Part shown: positions 26,609-38,191 of the stretch, piece after piece
How the letters are laid out: each line of letters starts with the position of its first letter
Position numbering within the stretch: the stretch's first letter is position 1
Assembly (NCBI GenBank): GCA_023053545.1
Contig: JAKZAN010000105.1
Coordinates: 1-64,000, forward strand
DNA length: 64,000 nucleotides
From: Lepidurus packardi
Taxonomy: Eukaryota > Arthropoda > Branchiopoda > Notostraca > Triopsidae
Direction: 5' to 3'
The notes under the pieces: model-generated
The model's input: the letters and a program-made list of their open reading frames with translations, nothing else
The model's database searches: none
Told to the model about the DNA's origin: nothing
Made by a program: the position numbers and the translations under genes

Positions 26609-26924
26609 GGGTTGGCTCTGCGTAGAACAATATTGAGTGATAAATTCTATTACGAAATAATAGGAGTTCTATAATGTCTAGGGTCCGGGTAGACTCAATA
26701 TAAAGGTTTAGTTGTTGTCTGGGCTGCGTCCATCGAACACTAGCCACAAACCGATCCAATAGCCAGTACCCATCTACTCTCACTATCTATTGGTCGTTTA
26801 ATCACACCCAAATACTACTCATGCCTCAATCGGACTACTCATAGCAAATACTTTATCGTGATCCCTTTGCCCATATTATACACTCTATTAGCTAAGAGGA
26901 GTTGCTATTTCCACCTGCCGATCT
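26609..26924. other. Divergent intergenic region
   Basis: About 316 bases separate the divergent starts at 26608 and 26925. No feature beyond probable promoters is seen. An alternative ATG at 26821 opens a frame that hits TGA at the next gene's start. Confidence 0.45.
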
Positions 26925-28674
26925 ATGAACTCCGAATCCTGGAGTCCCCGCACTCCTGTCCTCGAAACTCTTCTTGCTCTCCAAGACCTTACCCAGCACA
27001 AACAATCATCACTGCTCCACAAATATTACTCCTTCGCGAGAATCGTCCGCATCCTCTCGCAGACTTCCCAAAATACCCAAAAGCCATAATCACTCTTCCC
27101 TGCCCTGACCTAGCTGTTCGATGGGCCCTAATCCTTCCTAAACATATGCACACCCCTCACTGCCCTGTTCGAATCGACTTCTTTGGCTTCCATCTTCGAC
27201 TCTACATTGTGGGGTCTGGACTTGAGCCAAATAGACTACAAACGTGCGAGCAGGTTCTTCGCCTTGTTCAACTGCTGGATAGTCTTCTACGAGGATTTTG
27301 TTTCGCAGCCGGATAACTACGACAGGTGCCTGATGCTGCTACGTGACTTCATCACTGGGAATACCTGTTCGTTTTACGATCGAGTTGTCTTCATCGAAGA
27401 GACTTATGACGATATCCGGTCTGCCCTCAAATACAAATACTTCTGGGAGGACCAGAACCCCAACATCGCTCTCCAATACGAAGAGGCTGAACTCTACGAG
27501 GCTCCTTCTTACTAGTCATTCTAAGCTTTGCTTGAAATCATGAACAATCTCGTGTTCCGCAAACACCTACTCTACTAAGGATAGTGCTACTAGGATCCTC
27601 TGCTGCTATCCATCACCAGATCTACTTCCGGCTGTCTAAAGTATGAGCACTTCGTCTTTAGGTCGCTGCTTTACTTGTACTCGAATGATAAACTGGTCCA
27701 GGCGAGACCCAAATAACTATGTCGACTATCATTATCGTTTGCTCTGCTGTCAACCCACGATGACTTCACCCTCAGCATCATTGGCAAGGCTTTGGAACAG
27801 ATACCGAAGATGGTCAGGTACGCACACCTGCACGACTTTCAGGAGGTTTATAGTGTCCTGGAATGGAGCAACAGGGACGAACTCATCGAATAACTTGAGA
27901 AAATGCAGGATTTCCGAGAACTGATTCTAAAGAAAGTCGATAAAACCTTCTCCGAAAGAGAAGATATGACTTACAGATACACCTCGCTCAATGTCCCTCG
28001 AGGCAGCTCTCATAAAATCTACTTCGAGGTAACTAAGTCGAGAAGCCTCCTGTTCTTCGAATTCTTGGTTGATACTGACATCAATATTTCAGTGTCTTTT
28101 GAAGGCAATTTGAGGCCTGCCCGTCAATTTAATGAAGGGCTTCCCGATTCCATACAACAGCAGCTATCAGAAAAATCCCTCCCTTGCCAATACTTTTCCG
28201 AGGTCAGACAGAAAAGCAGATCCTACCAGCTGGAGATTAACGATTGTGGACTGCATAGTATCGAGTTCGATAATAGCTACAGTTGGATCAACTCCAAAGA
28301 TCTCAAGTACAGCCTTACTGTGTATAGACCGGTGCAAGGATAGAATCATAGCTTCAACGGAATGACATTCAGCCAGCTGGAGTACACACGGTGGGTCGGA
28401 TTCTCGGGAGTGGCAATCTGTAAGGAGGAAGAAGAGTTCGGAGACATTTGGGAAGACTACCTGCCTACAGAGATGGACATGATTGTGATGGGAAGCAAGG
28501 TGTTCGTGGGAGGGAGAAATCAAACATGTAGAGAGTGTGGAGTGGGCGAAGTTCCAGAAAACACCTATAAAGAACGTGCTAATCGGAGGCAAGAAGGAAC
28601 AGTACGACGAGCTGATACTAAAGTTGCGAGAACTCAACCCCGATGTCTGCATCACCTACAAAAAGAGTCTCTGA
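26925..28674 (+). CDS. GOLD-domain protein, unknown function
   Basis: Exons 26925-28499 and 28534-28674 give about 571 residues ending in TGA. The region around genomic 28000-28340 fits the GOLD beta-sandwich: it begins with a Gly-Ser-Ser-His element before a beta strand (RGSSHKIYFEVTKSRSLLFF) and ends with IEFDNSYSWINSKDLKYSLTV, matching the FDNTYSFFxSKxVSYxV signature of TMED/SEC14-like and ACBD3-type GOLD domains. The N-terminal ~350 residues are helical and unassigned. GOLD domains act in Golgi and secretory-pathway cargo or membrane interactions. The 34-nt intron near the 3' end was inferred because the downstream frame (KFQKTPIKNVLIGGKKEQYD) differs from the upstream one; its acceptor is uncertain. 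No transmembrane helix follows, so it is not a p24 protein. Confidence 0.7.
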
Positions 28675-28739
28675 TCTCTGAACTCCCCAGCATACTTATT
28701 TAATAGGATTTAACACAAGTAATATACAGTCATTTATCA

Positions 28740-30190
28740 TCAATGTGGAAGGGGCTGCATCTCGATGCTCGGTTCTCGCAGATACTTAGCCCACACATCG
28801 AACTGCTTCCCCCAAGTAGGGGGTACAGACTGGGGGCCAGCAGTTGGGGCACGCAATGGGGTTGGGGTCCACCCAATGGGGTAGCCCTTGAGGTTGGGGG
28901 TTGCCCACTTGGGGTAGGCAGATGGGGTTGGGGCTGGACCCACAGTTGGGGTTCGAGTTAGCATAAAAAACTGGGTTGGGTTGAGGATGCCGTTGATGTT
29001 GTCGATAACTTTCAGAATGCCAGCGATCGTTATTTGGACTGAGTCAATGAGGTTGGACAGGACGAATATCCAGAAACAGCTGTTGAAGGATACTAATGAG
29101 GCTTCCTCGTTCTCAGAGAGGAAGAAGGTAGACGCTTCGGCTTATAGACGGCTACCAAGAAGTTGACGATCAGAGAGAAAATGAGACGTGCCTGGATTCC
29201 CGACTTGACTTTTGAGCGTGCTGCGATATACTCTTTCTTTATTATCAACTCGGATATCTGTGTCAACAGGCCCTGTTTGTAGCCCAAAAAGATAAGGAAC
29301 AGGATTTGAGTCCAGTTCACATAGCTCACGTGTGCAGACAACTCGGCTTTACTCAGTCGATAGCCCAGCAGCGAGAAGATCAGGAACATGAATGCTTCCA
29401 GGTATGAGGTCAGGCCGATGATTTTGAAGTACTCAATGTGGCGACTCCAGTTCGTCAGGCACTGCATGTTCCACTCGATCCAGCTCTTCTTCGCCACCCC
29501 ACGAGCATAGATATAGATGACTGCAGCACAAAGGATGTCGGTGAAGTTTTTAGACCAAGCCGCGCCCATGCCTTTCTGGGGCATCCGATCAATCAGAATT
29601 TCACTAATGTAATAGTGGAAGAAGATGGCGCAGAAGAGGATAAGCATAGGAGGGATACGCAGGTACTGGGACTGCAGGTAGACGCGGGTAGTATCGAAGA
29701 AAGTGAAGGAGTAGATGGAAGGCACGAGCTGGAACAGGTATTGGCTGGTCGTCACCAGGATTTCCGAAGAAGCCATCTCCTTGTAGAAGAAGAGGATCTT
29801 GTTGCTGACGTAGAGCAGAGGAGTTATTACGATGATGCAGACGATGAAATTGACGACCAGGGCTCTCTGATAGTAGATGCCGATGATGCGGAATTTATTA
29901 TACATGTTGGCTTTGGCGATCTCGCAGGCGAGGCCGATGTTCAGACTGCTGATCAGGAGGTAGCCCACGATGTTTGAAAATATGGTGCCAAGACCCATGC
30001 CGAACAGTTCATTTTCAGAACGCTTGTTATGGTACACGTTGATCAGGATGAGGATGGTGTTGATCAGCATGCAAATAGTGGTCGGGAACACTTCCAGGAG
30101 CAAGGGAGTGTTGAGGGCGCCTTCGAAGGAATTCAGCTTGATGGGAATAGAGCCGGTGGAGGCTCCTTCCTTTTCGGAAGTGGACTTCAT
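28740..30190 (-). CDS. MATE-family multidrug/organic cation exporter
   Basis: Exons 30190-29156 and 29111-28740 (44-nt intron) give 468 residues ending in TGA. There are about eleven to twelve hydrophobic segments over the first ~390 residues. MATE-like landmarks include LNTPLLLEVFPTT near the start and IGLACEIAKANMYNKFRIIG followed by YYQRA, corresponding to the GxxTLxxQxxGAxxYxxxGxYxQR signature, and the symmetrical second half. MATE proteins export drugs and organic cations in exchange for H+ or Na+. The C-terminal ~70 residues form a cytosolic tail of Pro/Thr/Trp-rich repeats (TPTVGPAPTP, IGWTPTPLRAPTAGP) encoded by telomere-like DNA. The tail lies in the same frame and ends in TGA, so it is part of the gene. 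A convergent neighbour ends 65 bases away. Confidence 0.85.
28795..28985 (-). repeat. Irregular telomere-like G4T2/C4A2 repeat inside a coding region
   Basis: On the plus strand this stretch repeats GGGGTTGGGG and related G-runs at least a dozen times with unrelated bases in between. On the coding (minus) strand it reads CCCCAACCCC-type units and translates as Pro-Thr/Asn-Pro-Trp repeats at the end of the MATE protein. It resembles but is not a perfect telomere array and has strong G-quadruplex potential. Confidence 0.8.
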
Positions 30191-30368
30191 GCTATGAACA
30201 GGAAGTAAGTGAGGGTAGGGATTGGCGTTCTTATAAGCATTACGACTTAAGAGCAGGCTATTCGAATCGAATTCGTTATAAAAAAGAAGATCGTGTCACT
30301 TTCCAAGCCCATACCTCTTCTCATTATGGCCAGACCTAAGCTTTTGAATGGTATTTAGAAAGTAAGTT

Positions 30369-30786
30369 TCAGATAGAATCATCATCTTCGGGTTCCACGA
30401 TGCCCACATCCTGGCAAAGTTCCCGCAGCTTCTTGTCGATCTGCAGAGAGTTCTGTACGACCCGCAGCTGCGTCCGCATTCACCTCATCCACCTGGTCTT
30501 TCAGGAACAGCGACTGTTGTTCAAAGGCTTAGCAGTTCTTCTCGAATTCCGCTCGGAGTGTTTGGCGGGCCACCAAGAATAGCTAGCGGGTTTCTTTGAA
30601 AGGGTCCTGCAGGATGTAGTCGTGGACTGCCAATGCCTCCTTGAGCTATTCGAGCTGGGTGTGGTGTTCAACCACCATTTTGCGCATCTCTTCGGTATTC
30701 TCCTGCGTAGATTGATTATGAAGGGTGGGTACTGTGATGGCAGTGAGTTGCTATTTGACGGTCGGCTCTCGAGCTAGAGTGGACAT
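30369..30786 (-). CDS. Small coiled-coil protein
   Basis: Exons 30786-30493 and 30467-30369 (25-nt intron, phase 0) give 130 residues ending in TGA. Without the intron the frame continues into an unlikely Arg/Gly/Ala-rich end; with it the C-terminus becomes LRVVQNSLQIDKKLRELCQDVGIVEPEDDDSI, a natural amphipathic helix and acidic tail. The whole protein is predicted helical with heptad-like Leu/Phe spacing. Four in-frame TAA/TAG codons lie within Glu-rich helices. No family is recognised; size and layout would fit a small complex subunit. Confidence 0.65.
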
Positions 30787-31335
30787 GTGGCAGACGGGTT
30801 GGAATATGGATGGATAGAAAAGGTGTAGAATTCAAGCAAGCTTGGAGGTCTGATGAAATTATAGAATCGATTATAGCCCTCCAATAGACCTGATGGAAAC
30901 TTTGATTGCTGCCTATGTTCCAGGAAAGCTACTGCCTCTCTAGGATGCAGTGATCCCGTGGATGTGAAGCCTAGGGAAGGCTGCCCAAAATGGGCGGGTG
31001 TAATAATGATGGTGGGTAGTGGAGTGATAGATGGATAGTGGATAAGTATAGTGGTGGAGTGGTGTATCAGCCCTATCATTGTGTGCGTCCATGAGGTTGT
31101 GTCGTCACTTTCTATAAAATTTACATCATTGAACCACTTCCACCTTTTCTTGTCTTGGCTTTGAGTATTTGTGTATTTTATTATTATTGATCTGGATGCC
31201 AGTTTGGTTCCTTTTATAGCTCGCCCTTATCAACAACTATCCTATACTTGATAGCTCCACCAAATCATCGGCCCCCATTAAAAAATAGTTGTTAACTCCA
31301 CACAATACAGTTCAATTACAATGACTATGCTACCC
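30787..31335. other. Intergenic region
   Basis: About 550 bases lie between the start of the small coiled-coil gene and the end of the next minus-strand gene. A minus frame at 30774-31079 has low-complexity His/Ile/Thr/Pro composition and overlaps the coiled-coil start, so I do not call it. The right half is A/T-rich. Nothing else is seen. Confidence 0.4.
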
Positions 31336-32097
31336 TCAGCAATCCACAGACTGCTCCGATGATTGGGTGCTTAACACCTGATCAAACTCCCAACTCTACC
31401 CTTTTAACACCTCCCTCCATTTGGGTTCTTCATATCTTTTCCTCCACCCCATTATCTCAGCATGGTATGCCTCTTCATATGATTTGCTAAACTCTTTCTT
31501 CACCCTCACGAAATACTCATGCAGCTACTGGAGGTTTCTTTGGATGAACCCTGCTGATTTACTGTCTTGGTCCTCGAAGGCTGCCACTTCCTCGATGCAC
31601 CACCCTTTGAATACCATAGTCAAACAGTCGACTGCCTGCGCCTAGCATCGCCTAATGTACTTGCTTTCTACGTCCAGAACCTATATGTAATCCTGGGCTG
31701 GAGCAATCTTGTTCCTTATTCTTTGTAACAATTGCGGGGGCACTGTGGAATTCTATAGATCATCAATAAAGTGTGGGTTTCGTAGGATGACTTCAATAGA
31801 GTTGTGTTCTTGGGCTATAGACTATAATTGGTTGAGCTGCAACAACTCGTACATCAGCATCCATTTCTCTGTCGAGGTCATCTGGAGCTATCCATGGATC
31901 TTGGATGCTAGTTGTGAGTAAAGCCCCTTAATCTGCTTATGCTTGAGGGTCAGCCTACATAGGTACAGGGCCAGATTGTAGAGGATATGTTGCTTCTGGG
32001 CAGCAATCTTGGAGGATTTTAAAGGAGTAGATTCCTTTAGGGAGGAGAAGTCGTGAACGGGGAAGCAGTGGACAAACTCTATGGAGTCGACATTCAT
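31336..32097 (-). CDS. Unknown helical protein
   Basis: ATG at 32097 to TGA 31336-31338 gives 253 residues without an intron. About ten in-frame TAA/TAG codons interrupt the standard-code frame and are read as Glu. The protein is rich in Leu, Gln, Glu and Lys and appears all-helical, with Trp residues near the C-terminus (MGWRKRYEEPKWREVLKG). There is no signal peptide or membrane span. Family not recognised; the neighbour upstream is a TEX9-like coiled-coil gene on the same strand, 80 bases away. Confidence 0.6.
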
Positions 32098-32177
32098 GAT
32101 ATTGTAGCTGGTATTATAGTGCGAAAATGGTATGGCTCGTTAAAGCAGGGACTGTTTTAACATATAGAATATAAGCT

Positions 32178-33096
32178 TCATTGCATGCGGTCTGCCTTGT
32201 CTACGGCCTGCAGAAACTCCTATTGGGTAAAGTTCAAGTTCCGCGCAGTTTGAATGTGGACATTCTGCTTCCTAATGAGTGCGATGTAGTTCGCCAACTT
32301 CCTGAATGCCTTGACGAGTTCGGCTTTTTGTCTTTCTAGTCGCTTCTGGTTGATGCGCTGCTTCTCATTCATCTTTTTCAGAGCCTCCAACTCCATGTTG
32401 TTTTGCTGGCTATTCTACTTGAGCTGCTCCTTGATCCGCTGAAGTTCCTCGGACGCTGCGGTTATCTTGTTGGTCAGGGAGTTGGACTCGTTTTAGAGTT
32501 GCTTGCGTTCTCCTTCCGATATTTTAAGGTTCTGAGAGGTAAGTGAGAGAAGAAGGTACCTTGTCTAGCGTGGCTAGTTTAGATTTGTGGACTTCGTAGT
32601 CTTTGTTGAGAAGTGCGACTTTTTCGCGCAGCTCATCACTCTTGTCAGTGAGCTTAGCGATTTCTGCGATCCACTTTCTGGACTCTTCGGAAATCTTCTT
32701 GCCTTTGCTTTCTAGTTCCCTTACTGCTTCTTCCTTGATCTCGAGGATTCCTTCGGCCTGTCCGATGTTGTTCTATAATGCAGTAAGCTTCTGTTTCTGT
32801 TCTGCCATAATTTTGAGGTTCTGGGCACTCCGTTCCTTGAGTTCCTTCAATCTGTTCTGGCTCCGCTCGGCCTGGATGCGGTTGACTGCTTCTATTTCAC
32901 TGATTATGTCCTGTTTGTGGTTGGGGTGTTCTTCGGGCTCCTAAGGCATGTCCTGGAAGTCGGGATCGGCGTCTAAGTACTCCTGCTCGTCGATGTGAAT
33001 GTCGTTGAGTTCCTGCTCGAGTTGCTTCTTGCGTGCCTCGAGCTGGGCATTGCGTGCTCTGAGTTCTTCTTCCCTGTGGGCGATGGACTTGCTCAT
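32178..33096 (-). CDS. Coiled-coil protein, TEX9-like
   Basis: Exons 33096-32560 and 32531-32178 (28-nt intron, phase 0) give 296 residues ending in TGA. The protein begins MSKSIAHREEELRARNAQLE, then forms a nearly continuous coiled coil with Lys/Glu/Gln heptads to the end, closing with NLNFTQEEFLQAVDKADRMQ. A start with EEEL/RxxNAxLE and an end of the form FTxEEFLxAxD recalls testis-expressed protein 9, a centriolar-satellite/ciliary coiled-coil protein. I infer this from remembered motifs, without alignment. Other long coiled-coil proteins could share the pattern. Confidence 0.6.
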
Positions 33097-33247
33097 GGTG
33101 GTTATGGAGTGGCGGGGGTGGTTATGTTTTTGAATTGGTATTTGAAGGCGTGAATTACGGATGAGAGGTAGGCTAAGAATATTAAGAATCTTGCGACTTG
33201 ACACCCAGTAGTACAACATCTAATTGTGCCTCCAACCAAAACTATCC

Positions 33248-36200
33248 ATGGCTCATTTCGAAAGTAAACTCCCTTTACGACTTCTCTTCCCTTTTCCTTC
33301 TCCCAGATGATCTTTTCAACCTCGATGAGCTCAAAACAGAAATCAGGGCTCCTAAGTCTAAACCCTACGAAGAACCCTCATTTCTCTACGAAATCTTCCA
33401 GTCCCACACTCCTCTCCTCCACGCATTCCACCAGATGGATCACTCCTTCAAACTCTCTTTCTACAACCTATACCGCTCCATCAATACCGACTCCCGACAT
33501 AACCACTACTTACAGCAACAATACCAAGGACACTGGCGCTAGATCCAGGCCAAGGTCATGGAGATGGCTAACAGCAATACAAACAAAACCCACACTCCGA
33601 CCCCGCTGAACCCACTGCAACCCCACAACATGTACTTCAGGAATAATCAGACCAACCACCACGTTTCTGACGATGAATAATTTGATAATTATGAAGTGGC
33701 TCCCGTGGCGACCAGTGCAACCCAAGACACTTTAAACAACATAAGTTTCCCTATGAATGCTGTCCCAACTAACAATCCTTTTCCTGTGCCTGGTACGAAT
33801 CTACTCAGCTCGAATGCACAAACGCCAATAGTACCTCTGGTTTATCTACCACCACTCTAGGATGAAGATGACGAATTTGACGAGTTTGAGACGTACCAAG
33901 AGGCAAAGCCTGCCCCTCTGAGACGTGAAGCAATTTTCGATCTCAAGATTGAAGGAGAGGAAGAAACTACTAACCGCATAGCTCCTGTCTAGCAGCTGAT
34001 GAAGCAAGCGTTCGTTCCTACGCCTGTTGTGTCGTCGCCTATTCGGTTCAGCCTACAACGAAAGGAGCCTGAGAAGAAGGAGGTGGGTATCTAATAATTA
34101 GTGTCATTCGATCTCCAATAGTTACTGACTCGGAAAGAAGCTGCACAAGTTGTTGCTCCTACGAGTGCATTATCCTTTGAATCTATTATGCAGCAGGGTG
34201 CCCCACCCCATTCTTCTCGGAATACTGCAGCCCCACAGCAGAACTTAAATGCTTTCAGTCTGATGCAGCCAACGGCAGCCGATGAAGACTTATTCGATGA
34301 CATCCCTATTCAGAGCACCCACAACCATTAAAAAGTAGATATTTTTGATCTGGACAACCTCTTAGATACGCCAAATCCTGTCCCTGAGCCAGAACAACCA
34401 AGACCTCTCCTCGATCTTCTGACTCTAAATACCCCTAATTCTGCCTAGAGCATAGCTTTCTCCCAGAACCTAGCCCACAATCTATTGGACAACCCCGAAC
34501 TGTTAGCCAATACTAAACTGCCATAACCGACTCTCTAAAGCAACCAAGATGACGATGAGTTCTAAGAGGCAGAGATAGTCTCAGAAAATGCTGCAGAGAG
34601 TGTCCATCGACCCCCAGAACTAAACATCTTCAACATCGAATATTCAGAAACAGCCACCCATAATAGTCGCATCCAGACCCAGGCCTAATCCTTTTCTTCG
34701 AGGGACAGCTCGCTTGGCCTGCCTGTTCGATCACAGGAAGGGCTCAGTCAAACAGCATCGCTGTTCGAAGTCGACTTTAGCATCACTACTTCTTCGACCC
34801 AGGAAAACTCGATACTGCAGTATGTGGATCTCCCCATCCATCGTGCAAGCTCGCTCAACGATCTTAACTAATCAATTAACAATGCAGACTTGTTTTTCCC
34901 TGATCATCAGCTGGATAGAGCAGCAAGTATGAAGGCGTTCGGCAAAAAGCCTGCAATCCATGAGGAGAATTTTGAACAGAATCTCATATTCCAATCAGAG
35001 AAGATCGGAAATCAAAATTTGATCCAAGAAGATGACGACTAAGAGTTTGAAGAGGCTGTTGTGGAGTGTAGGGAAGAAGCTAGCGATACCGGGCATGATA
35101 CTGGCCTCATGGAACCCCCAGAAGATCTCAGCCCAACGAAGTCATTGCCTGTGGGAATACATCTAGAGTTCCAGCCTGACCACAAAGGATTCCTGCAGCC
35201 AAAGTACTCTCCTCGGGACGAAGCATTCGATACGGGGCTAACCCCATTACCTGTGAAACTCGCAGCTGATTATTTTTCTGCCTTTGATGACATCGAAGTG
35301 GCTGCGCCTGTCTCGGCAACCCTGGCACCTCTGCTGACATTAGACCTGCTCTACACTCAAACTGTCAACTAAAACACGATTAACCAGCAAGCAAAAGAAA
35401 TGCATTCAGGCTAAATCGATCATTTTATGGCTTCGGACTCTGGTATAACAAGCTTCCAACTCAATTTTCCCGCATAGGAGACTTCGACTACCCAACCAAT
35501 ACATGTGGTAGGCAGCCAACCCCCAGCACAAGATGATGAAGATGAGTTCGAATAACAAGTTATCGTCACTTAAGAAGTCTCTTCACATCCCACCTCAAAT
35601 ATCTAGACTCCGGACAAACTCCCTGAATCAACATACCACACAGAAACTGAAAATCCATTCGATCTGGGTCCTCCTATACATTCTGACAGGCTCAAACTCG
35701 AGATTGTATCTAGCCCTTCTGACTTCCAGCAGACTTCTGTTCCCCAGGCTCCTCCAATCTAAGAAGACGACGATTTTGACGAGTTTGTCGAGACCTCGGT
35801 AGTTGAATAAAATAATCGGTATGTGGAGGCATCGCTAGACCACTCACAAGGAATGAACATGAACAATATGACTGAGATGGACGGGCATAGATATCATGAT
35901 GAATGTGTGGAAGACTCACCGCGTCCCAGAAGTTCCCGTTCTAATCCTAAAAACACAATTAAACCTTGCCCTGCGGTCTCTTCCCACGTGCCGCTACTTC
36001 CTATTCCTCCTTAGCTGGCAGTCTAGACAAACGAAGTATGGAGAAAACTGTATCACTCCAACAAGCATGAACTAAATCCCAGCTTCTATACCAATATCAA
36101 GATTGAGTTAGGCCTGCTCGAACTTGTACAACTGATTCCCATCATTGAGGGTGAATATGAGAAGGTCAAGCAGATTACCTAGCTCTCCTAGACTCATACA

Positions 36201-37038
36201 CAGGCTGTCGAGTTGGACGAAGAAGAGGAAGTTAATTCCATCGTAAAACAGATCCAGTCTAAAATCCTCAACCTCAACAGAGACGCAACCCAGAAAATAG
36301 CTCGGCTCTGCCTTGAGAGGAACGGTCGCAGTCTGACTGCTGACCTATATGTGTTCATATCGATGTCTCGACCCAACTACCAGCAGCTCCTGAACAGGAT
36401 AGTCAAGACTATCAAGAGTCCAGAACGCCGATTCTAAGCCGTATGCCAATTAGGAATAATGTCAATACTGTATGCTGATGCTTACTAAGCCAAGATCCAA
36501 GCCTACAAACGAGTCATAGACATCGTGATCAGCCAAGGACAAAGCTGGAGGGAGTAGCTACAACAGAATACTTCTGTAAACTTATCGAGCTAAGATGTGC
36601 AGACATACTTGGAGAGAGAAGCTGGCGAGGAAGCGAGGATGCGGAACAACTATACAGTAGCATGCAAAGTATATGAGATTGTGAAGCTGTACGAGGGTCA
36701 GAGCAATGTGAAGTTCAAACTAAACAAAGTAAAAAATGACCTCAACACTATCTACACGGAACTCAATTGTCGCTTGGGGATGTCTCTGACTCTACTCCCA
36801 TAAGTAAGATCCTTCACTTTATGAGCATTATTTAATCGTATAGGACAACCTGAATAAAATCATTCTCAAAGAGTTCTTCGACGTCTACCTCGCCTGTATG
36901 ACCCGCAGCCAGATTCCCGCCAAATCCGAACTCAGGACATGCCTCATCTGTCTCGAAAACCGGGAACCCCTCAATACCATACCCGATGGTGCCTCCATAC
37001 ATGCGGAGTGTCTCTCCATCTTCCAAGCCATTCGTTGA
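33248..37038 (+). CDS. Gamma-synergin-like AP-1 accessory protein
   Basis: Exons 33248-33263, 33307-36803 and 36844-37038 give 1,235 residues ending in TGA. A short folded N-terminal part is followed by a very long disordered middle that carries at least six acidic-aromatic motifs of the form DDDEFDEFE (around genomic 33862, 34545, 35030, 35284, 35532 and 35765). Such D/E-D-F-x-D/E-F motifs bind the ear domain of AP-1 gamma and GGA adaptors, and gamma-synergin carries several. The C-terminal ~300 residues are helical and end with a Cys pair, CLICLENREPLN, plus a conserved-looking His-x2-Cys (HAEC), as in the C-terminal domain of synergin gamma. The likely role is clathrin coat recruitment at trans-Golgi or endosomes. 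TAA/TAG often spell Glu inside the acidic motifs. Confidence 0.75.
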
Positions 37039-37150
37039 TACTTCATCCTAATATGCCTGTCTATACCTAGCTTAAACCCTGAGTATGGCTACATAGCTAT
37101 ATAAACATAGGGGAACAATTTTAAATAAGGTTGGAAGGTGTCGAGTAGGA

Positions 37151-37806
37151 TCACTTTCTCCTCTGCTCGATCTTCTTGCTGTAGAACTCAAGTTCCTTGC
37201 CTTCGAGGATGTAGCCGTCGGCTCTCCCGGATTGGCCAGGTCTGGAGCTGATGGAGGCCAAGATTCTCTGTTGGCTGAACTGATCCTCGATACGGGTATC
37301 AACATGGCGGTCCTTCTGGCGGGCGGCCTGGGTGGCGAGCACGTGCTTGGACTTCTTGGTTTATTATTTGGGAGCCTCAGCAGCCTTCTTGGTCTTTTTG
37401 CCTAAAAGCTTAGAAAAGGGATCGTACCGACTCCGATTTCGACTCCGTAGTGGGTCTGGTACCATGCCTTGAAGGGAGTGGCATCGATCTGCACGATGCA
37501 GTTCTTCACCAGGGTCTTGGTTCTCACCAGCTCGTTGTTAGAGGCGTTGTAGAGCACGTCCAGGATTCTGGTCTTCTTGGCGATGCCTTCGGAGGCCCAG
37601 TTGAAGTTGCCTTCTCTGAGTCTGAGGGCACGGTACTTGTAGTTACCGCCGCGGACACGGACGGGTCTGATTCTGGGCTTGTCGCTGGTGGCGAGCTTGG
37701 TGTTGGCGACGGGCCTGGCCTTTTCGAAGGCTCTCTTCTTCTGGTGGACGGGCATTCTGCCTCCGGTGAGTCTCCTCTTGTGCTTGGAATCTCTGCTGAT
37801 ACCCAT
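37151..37806 (-). CDS. RPS8: 40S ribosomal protein eS8
   Basis: Exons 37806-37428 and 37401-37151 (26-nt intron) give 209 residues ending in TGA, the usual eS8 length. The match is unmistakable: [17 protein letters not shown], then [19 protein letters not shown], then [20 protein letters not shown], and near the end [20 protein letters not shown]. eS8 is a small-subunit protein near the foot of the 40S particle. Two consecutive TAA codons in the Lys-rich middle read as Glu-Glu. A large protein gene ends convergently 112 bases away, and a PKA gene lies divergently on the other side. Confidence 0.98.
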
Positions 37807-38191
37807 GTGAAGATTGTAAGGTGATAGTTTAAGCCTAGGATTATTTAATAATTATTATTTTCCGAATATTTATCATTAAATACGGTCGCGATTGTTGACA
37901 ACCCACGGCATACGCTACCCATCATTTAGCCTCGGTTTGCCTCAGTAGCCACCAACCCTACACAGATTCTCCGCTCTCCTCCAGACTTATGAACCCCATC
38001 CCCATTCCCTCTGCCCAATCTCCTTCCGTATCTGCGGTGTCTGCCTTCGTTCGTGCTCCCAGACCTGTATAGACTTCGGGTGCCATATTGCGATTTCAGA
38101 TAAGCCTCTGCTCGCTGGAGATTATAACGTTCTTGTTATTTTTCTGGGAAATTTAAGAATTCTATTTTTTTCTTCTCAACAGCACCCTTCC
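37807..38191. other. Divergent intergenic region, possible extra PKA exon
   Basis: About 385 bases separate the ribosomal protein start and the kinase ATG. A frame beginning ATG at 37989 (MNPIPIPSAQSPSVSAVSAF) could be joined to the kinase through a long intron ending CTCAACAG just before 38182, which would extend the kinase N-terminus. I left it out because the intron would be far longer than its neighbours. Confidence 0.35.

Noticed and set aside
28740-28985. Internal chromosome end (alternative telomere addition site) at the G4T2-like array
   Set aside because: The array is degenerate, interrupted by unrelated bases, and in frame with the transporter; a real added telomere would be a perfect hexamer array. 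Kept as a finding, not as a telomere.
30774-31079. Minus-strand frame of 101 residues
   Set aside because: It overlaps the start of the small coiled-coil gene in another frame and is low-complexity His/Ile/Thr/Pro.
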